A stretch of DNA of 53,343 bases from Kosmotogaceae bacterium (GCA_016933635.1 JAFGAP010000028.1:1-53343), one strand, 5' to 3'; shown: positions 17,709 to 26,096, counted from the stretch's first letter. Made by a program: numbers and translations. Notes: generated by a model from the letters alone, not told the origin.

Positions 17709-18098
17709 TCACCCTACTACCGTAACGATTACCTCCCGGTTTCTAGGTCCGTCGAATTCACAGAAATAGATGCACTGCCAGATTCCTAGCATCAATGAAT
17801 TGTCTCTAAAGGGAACAGTGACTGAAGAACCCACCAGAGACGCCTTTACGTGCGCATCGGAATTTCCTTCTGTGTGCTTGAATTCACAGCTTTCGGGTAT
17901 AGTTTCATCCATCCAAAAAAGAATGTCACGCACAACATCCGGGTCGGAATTTTCATTGATCGTTACAGCAGCAGTCGTATGGGGTACAAATACATTCACA
18001 AGCCCGTAAGAAGCCCTGGATTCCTTTACAGACTGGACCACAAGCTTCGTAATGTCTATAAACTGGCTTTTACGTTCGGTTTTTACGGTGTATCTCAT
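17709..18098 (-). CDS. YjbQ (UPF0047) family protein
   Basis: Small beta-rich enzyme, 129 residues, of the YjbQ family, for which a minor thiamine phosphate synthase activity has been reported; the true role is unsettled. Conserved features are visible: VFVPHTTAAVTINEN with a histidine in the putative active site, EGNSDAHVKASLVGSS, and GIWQCIYFCEFDGPRNREV at the C-terminus. It follows minE by 6 bases and is probably cotranscribed with minD and minE. No strong ribosome site precedes the ATG, consistent with coupling to minE translation. Confidence 0.9.
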   Translation of the reverse strand: MRYTVKTERKSQFIDITKLVVQSVKESRASYGLVNVFVPHTTAAVTINENSDPDVVRDILFWMDETIPESCEFKHTEGNSDAHVKASLVGSSVTVPFRDNSLMLGIWQCIYFCEFDGPRNREVIVTVVG

Positions 18099-18104
18099 GA
18101 TGCA

Positions 18105-18380
18105 TCAATGAAAGACAACGTTAGTGATTATTACCACATATCCGTTGTGTTCCTCAAGCTGAACCTTAACATTTTCTTCCTTGACTTTGTACTTGTCGGC
18201 GACATAGGTTTTTATCTGGTGTATCATATCTTTTCCGCTGTTCTGGAGAATATCCTGCGGAATAACCTCCCTTACAGGAACTGAGTATCTCCTTCCTCCG
18301 GTAATTGAATCAAGTCTATCCTTTGCTTCCTTTCTACTTCCCTCAGTTTTCTTCTTCTTCCTGAAAAGTCCAAAGAACAT
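18105..18380 (-). CDS. minE: MinE, cell division topological specificity factor
   Basis: Partner of MinD that stimulates its ATPase and confines MinC/MinD to the cell poles. With ATG 18380 as start (GGGAG 9 bases upstream; TTG 18389 abuts the site), the protein begins MFFGLFRKKKK, an amphipathic membrane-targeting start like other MinE proteins. The anti-MinCD and dimerisation parts are recognisable in KEAKDRLDSI, DILQNSGKDMIHQIKTYV and VKVQLEEHNGYVVIITNV. 91 residues is normal. It follows minD by 16 bases; minC is not in the window. Confidence 0.87.
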   Translation of the reverse strand: MFFGLFRKKKKTEGSRKEAKDRLDSITGGRRYSVPVREVIPQDILQNSGKDMIHQIKTYVADKYKVKEENVKVQLEEHNGYVVIITNVVFH

Positions 18381-18396
18381 ACGCTTCAACTCCCTC

Positions 18397-19209
18397 TTAA
18401 TTTCTTCTGAAGATGCGCTTCAGGAATTCAAGGAATCCTTTTGATCCGTGCTCAAGGATATCATGCTCAACAGGAATTGGTTCTCCCTGCATCCTCAAAG
18501 CAATGTTCTCGAAGACCTTTCCGATTCCTTCACCATTTCCGTTTAGAATTACCGGTACACCTTTATTTGTTGCAACGATAACCTCGTCACTGTCAGGTAT
18601 GATTCCTATTAGATCAATTGCAAGATTACCCTGGATATCCTCTCTGGTGAGCATGTCGCCACGTTTGACCATCTGGATTTTGAAACGGTTTATCACGAGC
18701 CTGATATTTGCCTCCTGCATCCCTGAGTTTTCGAGAAGCCCGATAACCCTATCGGCATCTGTAATAGCCGGCAGTTCCGGAGTAGTTACTATCAGCGCCT
18801 TTTCAGCTGCAGCTATAGCATTTCTAAAACCCCTCTCTATTCCTGCGGGAGAGTCTACGATGATATAGTCAAACTTAGGATACAGTTCTGCAACCATCTT
18901 CTTCATGTCCTCGGGTGACAGCATCTCCTTTGTTGCTATTTGCGAGGCCGCAAGTAGATAGAGCCCTTTAATCTGCTTGTGTCTAACAAGCGCCTCCGAA
19001 GCCGTTACCTTGCCATTGGCGACATCTAGAATCGTATGCACAACTCTATTCTCGAGGCCTAGTGCAATATCTAGATTTTTTAGGCCAATGTCTGCATCGA
19101 TAAGACAGACCTTAGCCCCTTTATTTGCAAGAGCACAACCTATGTTGGCCGTAATTGTGGTCTTGCCGACCCCCCCTTTTCCGGAAGTCACAACGTATAC
19201 CTTGGCCAT
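18397..19209 (-). CDS. minD: MinD, septum site-determining ATPase
   Basis: Membrane-cycling ParA-type ATPase that places the division site. It has the deviant Walker A SGKGGVGKTTITANIG at residues 8-23, switch I/II sequences LIDADIGLKNLDIALGLENR and YIIVDSPAGIERG, and a C-terminal amphipathic membrane-targeting helix (GFLEFLKRIFRRN). 270 residues is normal. The ATG has GGAGGT about 8 bases upstream and an extended -10 promoter about 35 bases upstream. It is first in the minD-minE-yjbQ unit. Confidence 0.96.
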   Translation of the reverse strand: MAKVYVVTSGKGGVGKTTITANIGCALANKGAKVCLIDADIGLKNLDIALGLENRVVHTILDVANGKVTASEALVRHKQIKGLYLLAASQIATKEMLSPEDMKKMVAELYPKFDYIIVDSPAGIERGFRNAIAAAEKALIVTTPELPAITDADRVIGLLENSGMQEANIRLVINRFKIQMVKRGDMLTREDIQGNLAIDLIGIIPDSDEVIVATNKGVPVILNGNGEGIGKVFENIALRMQGEPIPVEHDILEHGSKGFLEFLKRIFRRN

Positions 19210-19242
19210 ATCTATCTACCTCCAGCCGTTAGACTTTTCTGA

Positions 19243-19251
19243 ATTATAGCA
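19243..19251 (-). promoter_or_regulatory. Extended -10 promoter of minDE
   Basis: TGC followed directly by TATAAT on the minus strand gives a perfect extended -10 element. The -35 region is poor at the usual spacing. Transcription would start near 19236, about 27 bases before the minD ATG. Confidence 0.5.
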
Positions 19252-19286
19252 TTACATTGGTACTTCAATAGTGTCTGGTGCTGCAT

Positions 19287-20465
19287 TTAGAAATCGCACA
19301 GTTCAACGATACGAAATAAGCAGAACTTCAGATATCTTGTCTCGAATATTGAACTAACTTCAGGATGGTCGAGCGGTTGGCTCCCTCTAAATGCAACTAT
19401 GCCCACCTTCTTGCTGTCATGAAAGGCATCGTTGATAGTTTTCATCCAGTCATCTTCCGAGATGATTTGTGTGCATGAGGAAGATGCAAGAAGAGATCCT
19501 CTGGCCGCCTTCTTAATGGCTCTAAGGTTGAGTTCTTTATATCCTCTCAAGGCACTCTTTTTTGAAGACGGAGATTTTGCCATTGCCGGAGGATCAACTA
19601 TTACAAGGTTTTGACCAGCGAGCGATTCTTCTCTCAGATAGTCGAATGCATTTGCCCTGATAAACTCGCATTTACTGCTGAATCCATTTATTTCAGCCGT
19701 CTCCCTCGCAACGGAAAGCGCGCGTTCCGAAGAGTCTATCAATGTCGCCCTATGAGCCCCTTGGCTCATACAATGATATGAGAAATTGCCGGTGTATGAG
19801 AAAACATCCAGTACATTTCTTCCGATCGCGTATTTTGATAGTCTCTCGGCGTTGTCCCTTTGATCGAGGAAGAAACCGGTCTTTTGCCCTTTCGTGTCTG
19901 CAAAGAAGTGAATCCCATTCAATGAAAAAGGCAGTAACTCTGGCCCGCTACCGAAAAGCCACCCCTCTTTTGATTCTAAACCTTCTTTTGTAAGGGATAT
20001 TCCCTCGCTTTTTTCAAATATCCCCTTTGGTTTCAATACTGCTATCAAAGCTTCAACGATCTCGTCTTTGAGAACTCCGATTCCTAAGGTGTTGAATTGA
20101 ACGACCAGCCAATCAGAGAATCTATCCACTATCAATCCCGGTAGTCCGTCGGCTTCACCAAAAACAATTCTCAAGGCATTGCCATATCTAAGCAAAGAAG
20201 ACCTCATCTCTAGTGATCTTTTTAGCTTTTGGGCGAAGAAATCAGCATCGATAATGCAGTTCTTTCTTGTTAACAGTCTTACTCTGATGGAAGAGTCCGG
20301 ATTATAGTAACCTTTTCCCAGAAACTGCCCGGAACTTGTCAATACATCTACAATGCTACCACCATCAACAGAGTCGACCTTTTCGATTTCATTGTCATAG
20401 ACCCATGGATGGCCGAATGCAATCCGTCTCTTTATTGACCGCTTCAAAACAACTCTTGCACTCAA
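19287..20465 (-). CDS. rlmI: RlmI-like 23S rRNA (cytosine-C5) methyltransferase
   Basis: Class I SAM-dependent RNA methyltransferase of the RlmI/YccW group, 392 residues. The N-terminal PUA domain (RRIAFGHPWVYDNEIEKVD to about residue 75) binds RNA. The catalytic domain has the SAM loop VLDVFSYTGNFSYHC near residue 218, NLVIVDPPAMAKS as motif IV, and the cysteine-bearing SSSCTQIIS as probable catalytic motif. The start is TTG 20465, overlapping the alcohol dehydrogenase stop (TTGA). The exact rRNA position modified is inferred from the family and not certain. Confidence 0.87.
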   Translation of the reverse strand: MSARVVLKRSIKRRIAFGHPWVYDNEIEKVDSVDGGSIVDVLTSSGQFLGKGYYNPDSSIRVRLLTRKNCIIDADFFAQKLKRSLEMRSSLLRYGNALRIVFGEADGLPGLIVDRFSDWLVVQFNTLGIGVLKDEIVEALIAVLKPKGIFEKSEGISLTKEGLESKEGWLFGSGPELLPFSLNGIHFFADTKGQKTGFFLDQRDNAERLSKYAIGRNVLDVFSYTGNFSYHCMSQGAHRATLIDSSERALSVARETAEINGFSSKCEFIRANAFDYLREESLAGQNLVIVDPPAMAKSPSSKKSALRGYKELNLRAIKKAARGSLLASSSCTQIISEDDWMKTINDAFHDSKKVGIVAFRGSQPLDHPEVSSIFETRYLKFCLFRIVELCDF

Positions 20466-21559
20466 ATGTTATTGATCCTCCTGTATAGGACCCTGAAAAA
20501 CTCCTTGTCGAAATCACCTGGAGTCTTCTTCAGGTGTGATGCTTTTGAAGTCTGGTCTGACCATTCATCTATTTCTTCATCTGAGATTCTCAAGGAGATT
20601 CTTCCAGAAATGAATCTCTGTATGAAAACCTGGAGTTCGTCGAGACTCTCAAATGGGTCGATTGCAGCGCTTATTCTATCTTTGTCGACATCTGCAATCT
20701 TCTTGAAGACGTCGATCAAAATAAGGGCATTTGCCATGCCGTGCTTCACATTCTTAAATGAAGAGAGAGGATAACCCGCTGCATGAACAGCAGTTGTTCC
20801 CGTATGAGCAATTACTATTCCGGCGAGTGTTGCGGCAAACTGCATCCTTTCACGCAAATCAATATCCTCCTCATCCACCAGTATTCTGTCGAGCGAATCT
20901 TTAATGAGCCTGTTTGCTTCCTTAGAAAGTGTTCTTACCAGGGGATTTTGACCCTTGTTAACTACTTCGCCTTCCATAGAATGGGATAATGCGTCAAGTG
21001 CGGAAGCAATCGTTACATCTAAGGGCATTGTCACAGTGTATCTCGGATCGAGAAAGGATATTGCAGGAAAGATCGATGGCATCCCAAAACCCTTTTTTCT
21101 ACCATTGGCATTTGTAAGAATTGAGTACTGAGTAACTTCACTACCCGTACCTGAGGTAGTAGGTATCGCGACTATCGGGTGAGACGGAAGGTTTTTTCCT
21201 CTGTACAGATCTTCGCAACTGCATCCGTTCATTCCAATTGCAGAGATTGCTTTACCTGCATCGAGAGGGCTTCCTCCGCCAATTGCGATTACAAAATCAC
21301 ATTCACTTTCTGAAAGAAGCCTTCCTCCTTTTTCAACTGTAAGGAATGAAGGATTCTCTTCTACTTCATCGAACATCGAATTCGGAATATCTAGAACTTC
21401 TAGCGTCCTTAGAACTTCGTCAAGTGCTCCGCTTTTCTTTGCCGAGGATCTTCCGGTAACTATGAATGCTTTTGTGCCGAATTCCTTAAGCAACTCACTG
21501 TTTTGGCCAATTACTTCTCTGCCTGCAAAGACCCTTGTTGGCAAGAAATATTTCCACAT
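20462..21559 (-). CDS. Iron-type (group III) alcohol dehydrogenase
   Basis: NAD(P)-dependent dehydrogenase, 365 residues. The cofactor loop GGGSPLDAGKAISA (about 94-107) and IPTTSGTGSEVT are typical. Metal ligands of the family are D189 and H193 (SALDALSHSMEGE) and H273 (VKHGMANAL). The position that usually holds the third histidine (HxxxH motif) is Y263 in AVHAAGYPLSS, so one ligand is changed; a minority of family members share such a Tyr. It may use another metal or less tightly bound iron. It is coupled with csaB upstream and rlmI downstream. The substrate is unknown. Confidence 0.88.
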   Translation of the reverse strand: MWKYFLPTRVFAGREVIGQNSELLKEFGTKAFIVTGRSSAKKSGALDEVLRTLEVLDIPNSMFDEVEENPSFLTVEKGGRLLSESECDFVIAIGGGSPLDAGKAISAIGMNGCSCEDLYRGKNLPSHPIVAIPTTSGTGSEVTQYSILTNANGRKKGFGMPSIFPAISFLDPRYTVTMPLDVTIASALDALSHSMEGEVVNKGQNPLVRTLSKEANRLIKDSLDRILVDEEDIDLRERMQFAATLAGIVIAHTGTTAVHAAGYPLSSFKNVKHGMANALILIDVFKKIADVDKDRISAAIDPFESLDELQVFIQRFISGRISLRISDEEIDEWSDQTSKASHLKKTPGDFDKEFFRVLYRRINNI

Positions 21560-21563
21560 TCGA

Positions 21564-22631
21564 TCACCTTCTTACTAGGAGTTTCTTAAGCACCTCTTTA
21601 GATTCATTTACCGTACTTTCAAGACGAGACCAGTAGTCTTTCTTAAGATTCACCGGCTTCTTCAAAGAACTGTTGATTGATAGGCTCAAACTCTCGCAAC
21701 TCTCTTCAAAAAAGAGATTGCAGTTCTTGTCCAGAGACCTCACAAATCTATCAAGCTTAGTATTCTTCTTCCACACGAAAGGAACGCCCAATGAGATCGC
21801 CAGAATCGCACCATGAAGACGCTCTGTGATTATTAACTCTGCATTGTTGAAAACCTCAATCATTCCTTCAAGATTTTCAGGAGGTTTTTTTACTTTGAAT
21901 CCGCTCGAACGGGCCTTAGATTCAAGTTCGCTTCTCTTTTCTTCATCGTGGTGATTGTGAAAACCTACGGCGCAAACTTCAGACAGATTATTCAATCTGA
22001 GAGAATGGAGTACATCGTCCACACTGGTTCCGTTTTTCAGAACTATTACTGCCAGACCATCAATCTTTTCACGCTTCTCAGGAATAATTCCATTCTTTAG
22101 CAGGTAGTATGGGCCATAGTCTGTTCCTGGGAATGCTTTATTAGATATCGATGCGAAATGTTTATAACTTACGGCGTCCCTCATAACTCCGTAAGTAAGC
22201 GGATCATTGAGCAACTTGTTCAGAGCCCTCCTGTTTGAGGGTTTGCCTACTGGGCCAAAACCCTGTGAAAGAAAGAGCAGGGGTTTATCTTTCTTGAGAG
22301 TGTACTTTGCAATCTCATAATAGTACAAAAAACTTCTCCAGCTTGTCATATCCTGGAGGAGATTTCCTCCTCCAAATACGGTTAAAATCGAGTTCTTAAT
22401 TGAAGCTCGGAGCTCTTTTATGCTGAAGCGTTTTATTATCCGTATGTCCAGTTTTGACGGGAATCTGTGGACTATGTGGTTTATGCTGGGCGAAGCAGGC
22501 AGATAAATCGGTCCTTCAAAACCTATCTCTTCGATCAGAGATAGTGATGAAAGCAACAGAAGATCGTCGCCAAGGTTATCATATCCATAGTAACCCACCA
22601 GCGTCAGCCCGCCAAAAGAAAACTGTCTCAC
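21564..22631 (-). CDS. csaB: CsaB-type polysaccharide pyruvyl transferase
   Basis: Predicted enzyme that adds pyruvyl ketal groups from phosphoenolpyruvate to cell-wall or sheath polysaccharide. The family start LVGYYGYDNLGDDLLLLSSL and the later LIITERLHGAILAISLGVPFVW are clear. In other bacteria CsaB products anchor SLH-domain envelope proteins. An upstream in-frame ATG at 22655 precedes the GGAGG site. I chose GTG 22631, 7 bases after GGAGG, giving MRQFSFGGLTLVGYYG. It is first in the csaB-adh-rlmI unit, divergent from comEC. Confidence 0.9.
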   Translation of the reverse strand: MRQFSFGGLTLVGYYGYDNLGDDLLLLSSLSLIEEIGFEGPIYLPASPSINHIVHRFPSKLDIRIIKRFSIKELRASIKNSILTVFGGGNLLQDMTSWRSFLYYYEIAKYTLKKDKPLLFLSQGFGPVGKPSNRRALNKLLNDPLTYGVMRDAVSYKHFASISNKAFPGTDYGPYYLLKNGIIPEKREKIDGLAVIVLKNGTSVDDVLHSLRLNNLSEVCAVGFHNHHDEEKRSELESKARSSGFKVKKPPENLEGMIEVFNNAELIITERLHGAILAISLGVPFVWKKNTKLDRFVRSLDKNCNLFFEESCESLSLSINSSLKKPVNLKKDYWSRLESTVNESKEVLKKLLVRR

Positions 22632-22662
22632 CTCAAAACCTCCAGGAACATTCAACGGTAAT

Positions 22663-22671
22663 ATTCTAACA
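22663..22671 (-). promoter_or_regulatory. Extended -10 promoter of csaB
   Basis: TGT followed by TAGAAT on the minus strand, about 30 bases before the csaB start codon. There is no good -35 at 17 bases, so the extended TG motif would carry recognition. Confidence 0.45.
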
Positions 22672-22694
22672 CAAGTGAATCATCGAACACGTTG

Positions 22695-22723
22695 TTCACA
22701 AAGCATTGCAAGGGATGTAGAAT
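22695..22723 (+). promoter_or_regulatory. Promoter of comEC, probably giving a leaderless mRNA
   Basis: TTCACA (22695-22700) and TAGAAT (22718-22723) are 17 bases apart. The expected start of transcription, 6-8 bases past the -10, falls at 22729-22731, on the ATG at 22730. No ribosome site precedes the gene. Confidence 0.5.
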
Positions 22724-22729
22724 CTAATT

Positions 22730-24091
22730 ATGCTTGAGATACTTCGAAAAAGAAATACACCTTTTCCTTTTCTATTTTATCTTCTGGCCACCATGCTGGG
22801 AGAGCTAATCATATTTTCTTCAATCTGGATGGAAAGCGGTTGGCTTCCTTTAGCCATTCTCGCTCTTCCCGTAATGCTTATCTCTTCGAAGCAAGTCAGC
22901 CCGTTTGCATGGGTCTTATTCTTTCTTATGGGTTGTCTTGCACAGGTCATCACTTTGAGAATGCCTGATCCTGGAAAAGTCGAGTATGTTGGCTATGTCT
23001 CGAGAGGCGGAACGGGAAGGATCGAAGCAAGTAGTGGTAGACTTCTCAGCGATGGCGAATGGATCTATCTTCCTCTAGCTGTAAATATTGATTTGTCGGA
23101 CAGAAATGCTGTTGCCTTTCCTGGGCAGATCGTATGGTCTGCTGGCAGGCTTGAGAGGAGCGACACGTATCCTTTGATGACAATCGAATCGGAAGCAGAA
23201 GGCTGCATTGATAGATTTGAGATAATTACTTTTCCAGGGAGACATTTCGCCGACCTGCTTACAAAATACGAACTTGACAATACCATTGCCGCTGCAGTGT
23301 TTACTGGTGACAGAAAGCATATCGAATATGAATTGAGGAGAACTATATCTGATCTTGGAATTGCCCATTTGTTCGCTGTTTCTGGTTTGCATATAGGAGT
23401 GATGTATCTTCTAGTTCACAGCTCCCTTTCTTTCCTAATGGTCGGAAGGAATTCTAGAATAATAGCTTCAATTTCCTTGCTTTTTTTGTACACATTGTCT
23501 ACGGGGCCTGCGATCTCTGCTTTGAGAACATTTCTTATGCTTCTATGCTATTCGATATTCAGGATTATCGATTATCGTCAGCATCCGCTGAATATCCTTG
23601 GGCTATCTGGAATGGTAATGGTTATGGTTCAACCATCTATTGTTGCATCGATCTCATTTCAACTGAGCTTCTTTGCTACGGCTGCACTATTGATACTCCT
23701 GCCAGAAATCGAGAATAGAAGCCTCATGTGTCAAGCTTTTCTAGTTGGTGCAATTGCCCAGGCGGCAATTGTTCCTCTTTCTTTGGCCGCATTTGGTACC
23801 CTGTCTCTAGCAGGAATTCCTTTGACTATTCTAATGGTTCCGATGTTCGTGATGCCGTCTTACATAGGCATGATAGCCATACTGGTGTCAGATTTTCTGG
23901 GAATTGAAGGGGTAAGTTACTTCATATCGGGAAGCCTCAGAACAATGTCGAACATAATGGAAAAGGTTACAGCTGCCATTGGAGAAGTGATTCCAGCAAT
24001 ACAATTCGAAGCCTTTCCAGCTTATTTCTTTTCGTTGTTCGTACTATTTTTGTTTTTCATTGCATTTTGGCATTTAGGGCACAAGCCATAG
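22730..24091 (+). CDS. comEC: ComEC/Rec2-type membrane protein, short form
   Basis: Integral membrane protein related to the DNA-uptake channel ComEC, 453 residues. A soluble N-terminal region (about 80-165) resembles the domain that precedes the channel. The channel domain carries the signature GIAHLFAVSGLHIGVMYLL (about 215) and many membrane segments to the C-terminus. The C-terminal metallo-beta-lactamase-like domain of full-length ComEC (700-800 residues) is absent; the gene ends cleanly, so it is a natural short form or has a partner encoded elsewhere. Its last 70 bases overlap the convergent fur gene. Confidence 0.85.
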   Translation: MLEILRKRNTPFPFLFYLLATMLGELIIFSSIWMESGWLPLAILALPVMLISSKQVSPFAWVLFFLMGCLAQVITLRMPDPGKVEYVGYVSRGGTGRIEASSGRLLSDGEWIYLPLAVNIDLSDRNAVAFPGQIVWSAGRLERSDTYPLMTIESEAEGCIDRFEIITFPGRHFADLLTKYELDNTIAAAVFTGDRKHIEYELRRTISDLGIAHLFAVSGLHIGVMYLLVHSSLSFLMVGRNSRIIASISLLFLYTLSTGPAISALRTFLMLLCYSIFRIIDYRQHPLNILGLSGMVMVMVQPSIVASISFQLSFFATAALLILLPEIENRSLMCQAFLVGAIAQAAIVPLSLAAFGTLSLAGIPLTILMVPMFVMPSYIGMIAILVSDFLGIEGVSYFISGSLRTMSNIMEKVTAAIGEVIPAIQFEAFPAYFFSLFVLFLFFIAFWHLGHKP

Positions 24092-24489
24092 AATTTTAGC
24101 TGATGATCATCTATAGTATAACCGGTCCTGGACTTCACAAGCTCTTCAAGTTCCTCCAGGTTGTCTAGGTGAAACTCGACGACTGCGCCACAATTGCTGC
24201 AAATTATGTGATGGTGGTGGTGCTCGCCCTTTTTCACGAGTTCATACCTTACTATTCCGTCTTCAAAAACGATCTTTCTGAGAAGCCCTATATCGGCGAG
24301 TAGCTCAATCGTTCTGTAAACGGTTGCCTTGCTTATTCTGAAGTTCTTTCCCTGAATCTTATGATGAATCTCATCCGCACTTAAGTGTTCTGTACCGGCT
24401 TCAAGGAAAAGTCTGAGAATTAGTTCTCTCTGAGCCGTCATTCTCTGATTTCTTTTTTTCAGTTCTGCCTTGAGCTGATCTTTTCTCAT
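24022..24489 (-). CDS. fur: Fur family metal-dependent repressor
   Basis: DNA-binding regulator of metal uptake or peroxide response (Fur, Zur or PerR type), about 155 residues. The winged helix is at about 5-80 (QRMTAQRELILRLF, ISKATVYRTIELL). The metal region has a histidine run GEHHHHHIICSNCG and two CxxC pairs (C97/C100 and C137/C140), which form the structural zinc site. ATG 24489 is chosen because GGAGG lies 5 bases upstream; a longer frame from 24516 starts before that site. It is the last gene of the rimP-nusA operon. Which metal it senses is not decidable by eye. Confidence 0.9.
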   Translation of the reverse strand: MRKDQLKAELKKRNQRMTAQRELILRLFLEAGTEHLSADEIHHKIQGKNFRISKATVYRTIELLADIGLLRKIVFEDGIVRYELVKKGEHHHHHIICSNCGAVVEFHLDNLEELEELVKSRTGYTIDDHQLKFYGLCPKCQNAMKNKNSTNNEKK

Positions 24490-24515
24490 GACAGCCTCCG
24501 AAAAGCCGAACTTCA

Positions 24516-25544
24516 TTACATAATCGGCTTTATGTCTATCTTCCAGCCAGTTAACTTTGCGGCAAGCCTTGCGTTCTGGCCACCTTTTCCTATTGCAAGG
24601 GAAAGTTGAGTTGGCGAGACAAAGACGGTGGCCTCACGGTTTTCAATATTTGCAACCTTGACTTCAAGAGCTGAAGCAGGCGCGATTGAGTTTCCAACGA
24701 ACTCCGAAGGATTGTCGCTCCACCTTAATATATCAACTTTTTCAGGTTTTATCTCCCTGAGGACTTCAGCTATTCTTGTTCCGCTTTCTCCAATGCAAGC
24801 TCCTACAGGATCGACTTTTGTGTTCTGACTGAATACGGCTACCTTAGTACGAATACCCTCTTCTCTGGCTATAGCCTTTATGGTTACGTCTCCACTAGCT
24901 ATTTCTGGAACCTGAAGCTTCAAGAGTTCTATAACGAAGTCCGGGGTTCGTCTTGTAACGAGTAAGCGTGGTCCTCTAGCTGATTTTGTGACATCAACAA
25001 CGTAGACTTTCATGAAGGAATTGAGTCTTGGTTGTTCTCCGGGGATTAGTTCCTTGGTTGGAATCCTGGTTTCGAGTTTTCCAATTCTCAGATCGATCCA
25101 CTCGGAAGTGACTCTAAGAATCTCAGAAGTTGTCACCGTTCCCTTCATATCGACGTACTTGTCAAAGAGGTTCTCTTTTTCTCTTTCACGTATCTTTTGA
25201 ATAAGAACCTGTCGAGCCGTTTGAGCAGCGATCCTCTTGAATTTCTTAATGTTGAGTTTTCTCTCAACTGTTGAACCGATCTCCGCCGAAGAATCGACCT
25301 TCAAGGCTTCTTCCAGTATGACTTCTAAAGAAGGGTTTTCAACAGCCTCAACCACCAGTAGCCTTTCAAAGACTTCTATGTCGCCTGTAAGCCTGTCGAT
25401 TCTAACATCAACATCGCTTTCGGAGGCGAAGTTCTTCTTATAAGCACTCTGGAGAGCTTTCTCGAGTATGTCTATAACCTCTTCCTTTTCTATATTCTTC
25501 TCATCTTGTAGCTGATCAAGGGCTTCCAAGAGATTGAGATTCAT
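24516..25544 (-). CDS. nusA: Transcription elongation/termination factor NusA
   Basis: RNA polymerase-associated factor that promotes pausing and intrinsic termination and takes part in antitermination. Domain order is the N-terminal polymerase-binding domain (1-125), S1 domain (about 130-195, MKGTVTTSEILRVTSEWIDL), KH1 (about 200-270) and KH2 (about 280-340, LAIGKGGQNARLAAKLTGWKI at the end). It ends there, without the acidic repeats of enterobacterial NusA, as usual in Thermotogota (342 residues). It lies 21 bases after rimP. The leader of this operon contains a terminator, which may allow NusA to limit its own synthesis. Confidence 0.96.
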   Translation of the reverse strand: MNLNLLEALDQLQDEKNIEKEEVIDILEKALQSAYKKNFASESDVDVRIDRLTGDIEVFERLLVVEAVENPSLEVILEEALKVDSSAEIGSTVERKLNIKKFKRIAAQTARQVLIQKIREREKENLFDKYVDMKGTVTTSEILRVTSEWIDLRIGKLETRIPTKELIPGEQPRLNSFMKVYVVDVTKSARGPRLLVTRRTPDFVIELLKLQVPEIASGDVTIKAIAREEGIRTKVAVFSQNTKVDPVGACIGESGTRIAEVLREIKPEKVDILRWSDNPSEFVGNSIAPASALEVKVANIENREATVFVSPTQLSLAIGKGGQNARLAAKLTGWKIDIKPIM

Positions 25545-25565
25545 ATGAACACCTCACCGTCCAAA

Positions 25566-26024
25566 TTATAGTTTTAAATTTGCGCGCCTGACATTTGAAA
25601 AGTGGAATGCTATCTCTTTACCGTTCTCGGAACTCTCAACTGTGATGACGTTGTTTTCGCATGAGATGATCTTCCCAATCAAGACTGAAACGCCTTCAAC
25701 GGGTTCCTTTAGTATCACCTTTGCCTTCTCACCTGTGAATCTTTCGTAATCCTTCAAATCCCTTAGAGCGCGTTCCAGTCCTGGAGACTCTACAACAAGG
25801 TCGTAAGAAAATGGGACGAAGTCCGCTGAATCAAGTGCTCTACCGAAATCGGCCGAGAATGATTCACAGTCGCTTATGGAAACATATCCGTCGAGCTTAT
25901 CGATCGTGATCTTAACAAGCCTCTTCTTACCTCTTCTAGATAGTCCGAGGTCATAGATCGAAAAGCCCAGGTTGCTTGCGACTTCATTTGCCAGTTCGAG
26001 AAGCTCTTTCTTCAGGTCCTCCAC
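25566..26024 (-). CDS. rimP: Ribosome maturation factor RimP
   Basis: Assists 30S subunit assembly. The N-terminal half carries the family motif LVKITIDKLDGYVSISDCESFSADFGRALD and the segment DLVVESPGLERALRDLKDYERFTG; the C-terminal half is the small beta-barrel (VLIGKIISCENNVITVES). GTG 26024 is preferred because GGTGGTG lies 6 bases upstream and an ATG at 26039 falls directly against the terminator T-run with no ribosome site; the ATG cannot be excluded. First gene of rimP-nusA-fur. Confidence 0.9.
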   Translation of the reverse strand: MEDLKKELLELANEVASNLGFSIYDLGLSRRGKKRLVKITIDKLDGYVSISDCESFSADFGRALDSADFVPFSYDLVVESPGLERALRDLKDYERFTGEKAKVILKEPVEGVSVLIGKIISCENNVITVESSENGKEIAFHFSNVRRANLKL

Positions 26025-26040
26025 AAACAACACCACCATA

Positions 26041-26069
26041 ATAAAAAATAGAGGGCAAGTAAGCCCTCT
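26041..26069 (-). terminator. Intrinsic terminator in the rimP-nusA leader
   Basis: On the minus strand AGAGGGC (63-69 of 260xx) pairs with GCCCTCT (50-56) around a 6-base loop, and TATTTTTTATT follows at once. It ends the ABC-2 permease transcript above. It also lies between the strong promoter at 26097-26125 and the rimP start, only a few bases from the latter, so every rimP-nusA transcript must pass it. A second small hairpin (CTCCC/GGGAG, 26068-26080) overlaps its upstream arm by two bases. Confidence 0.85.
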
Positions 26070-26096
26070 CCCTTTGGGAGTATTTCAACTACATTC

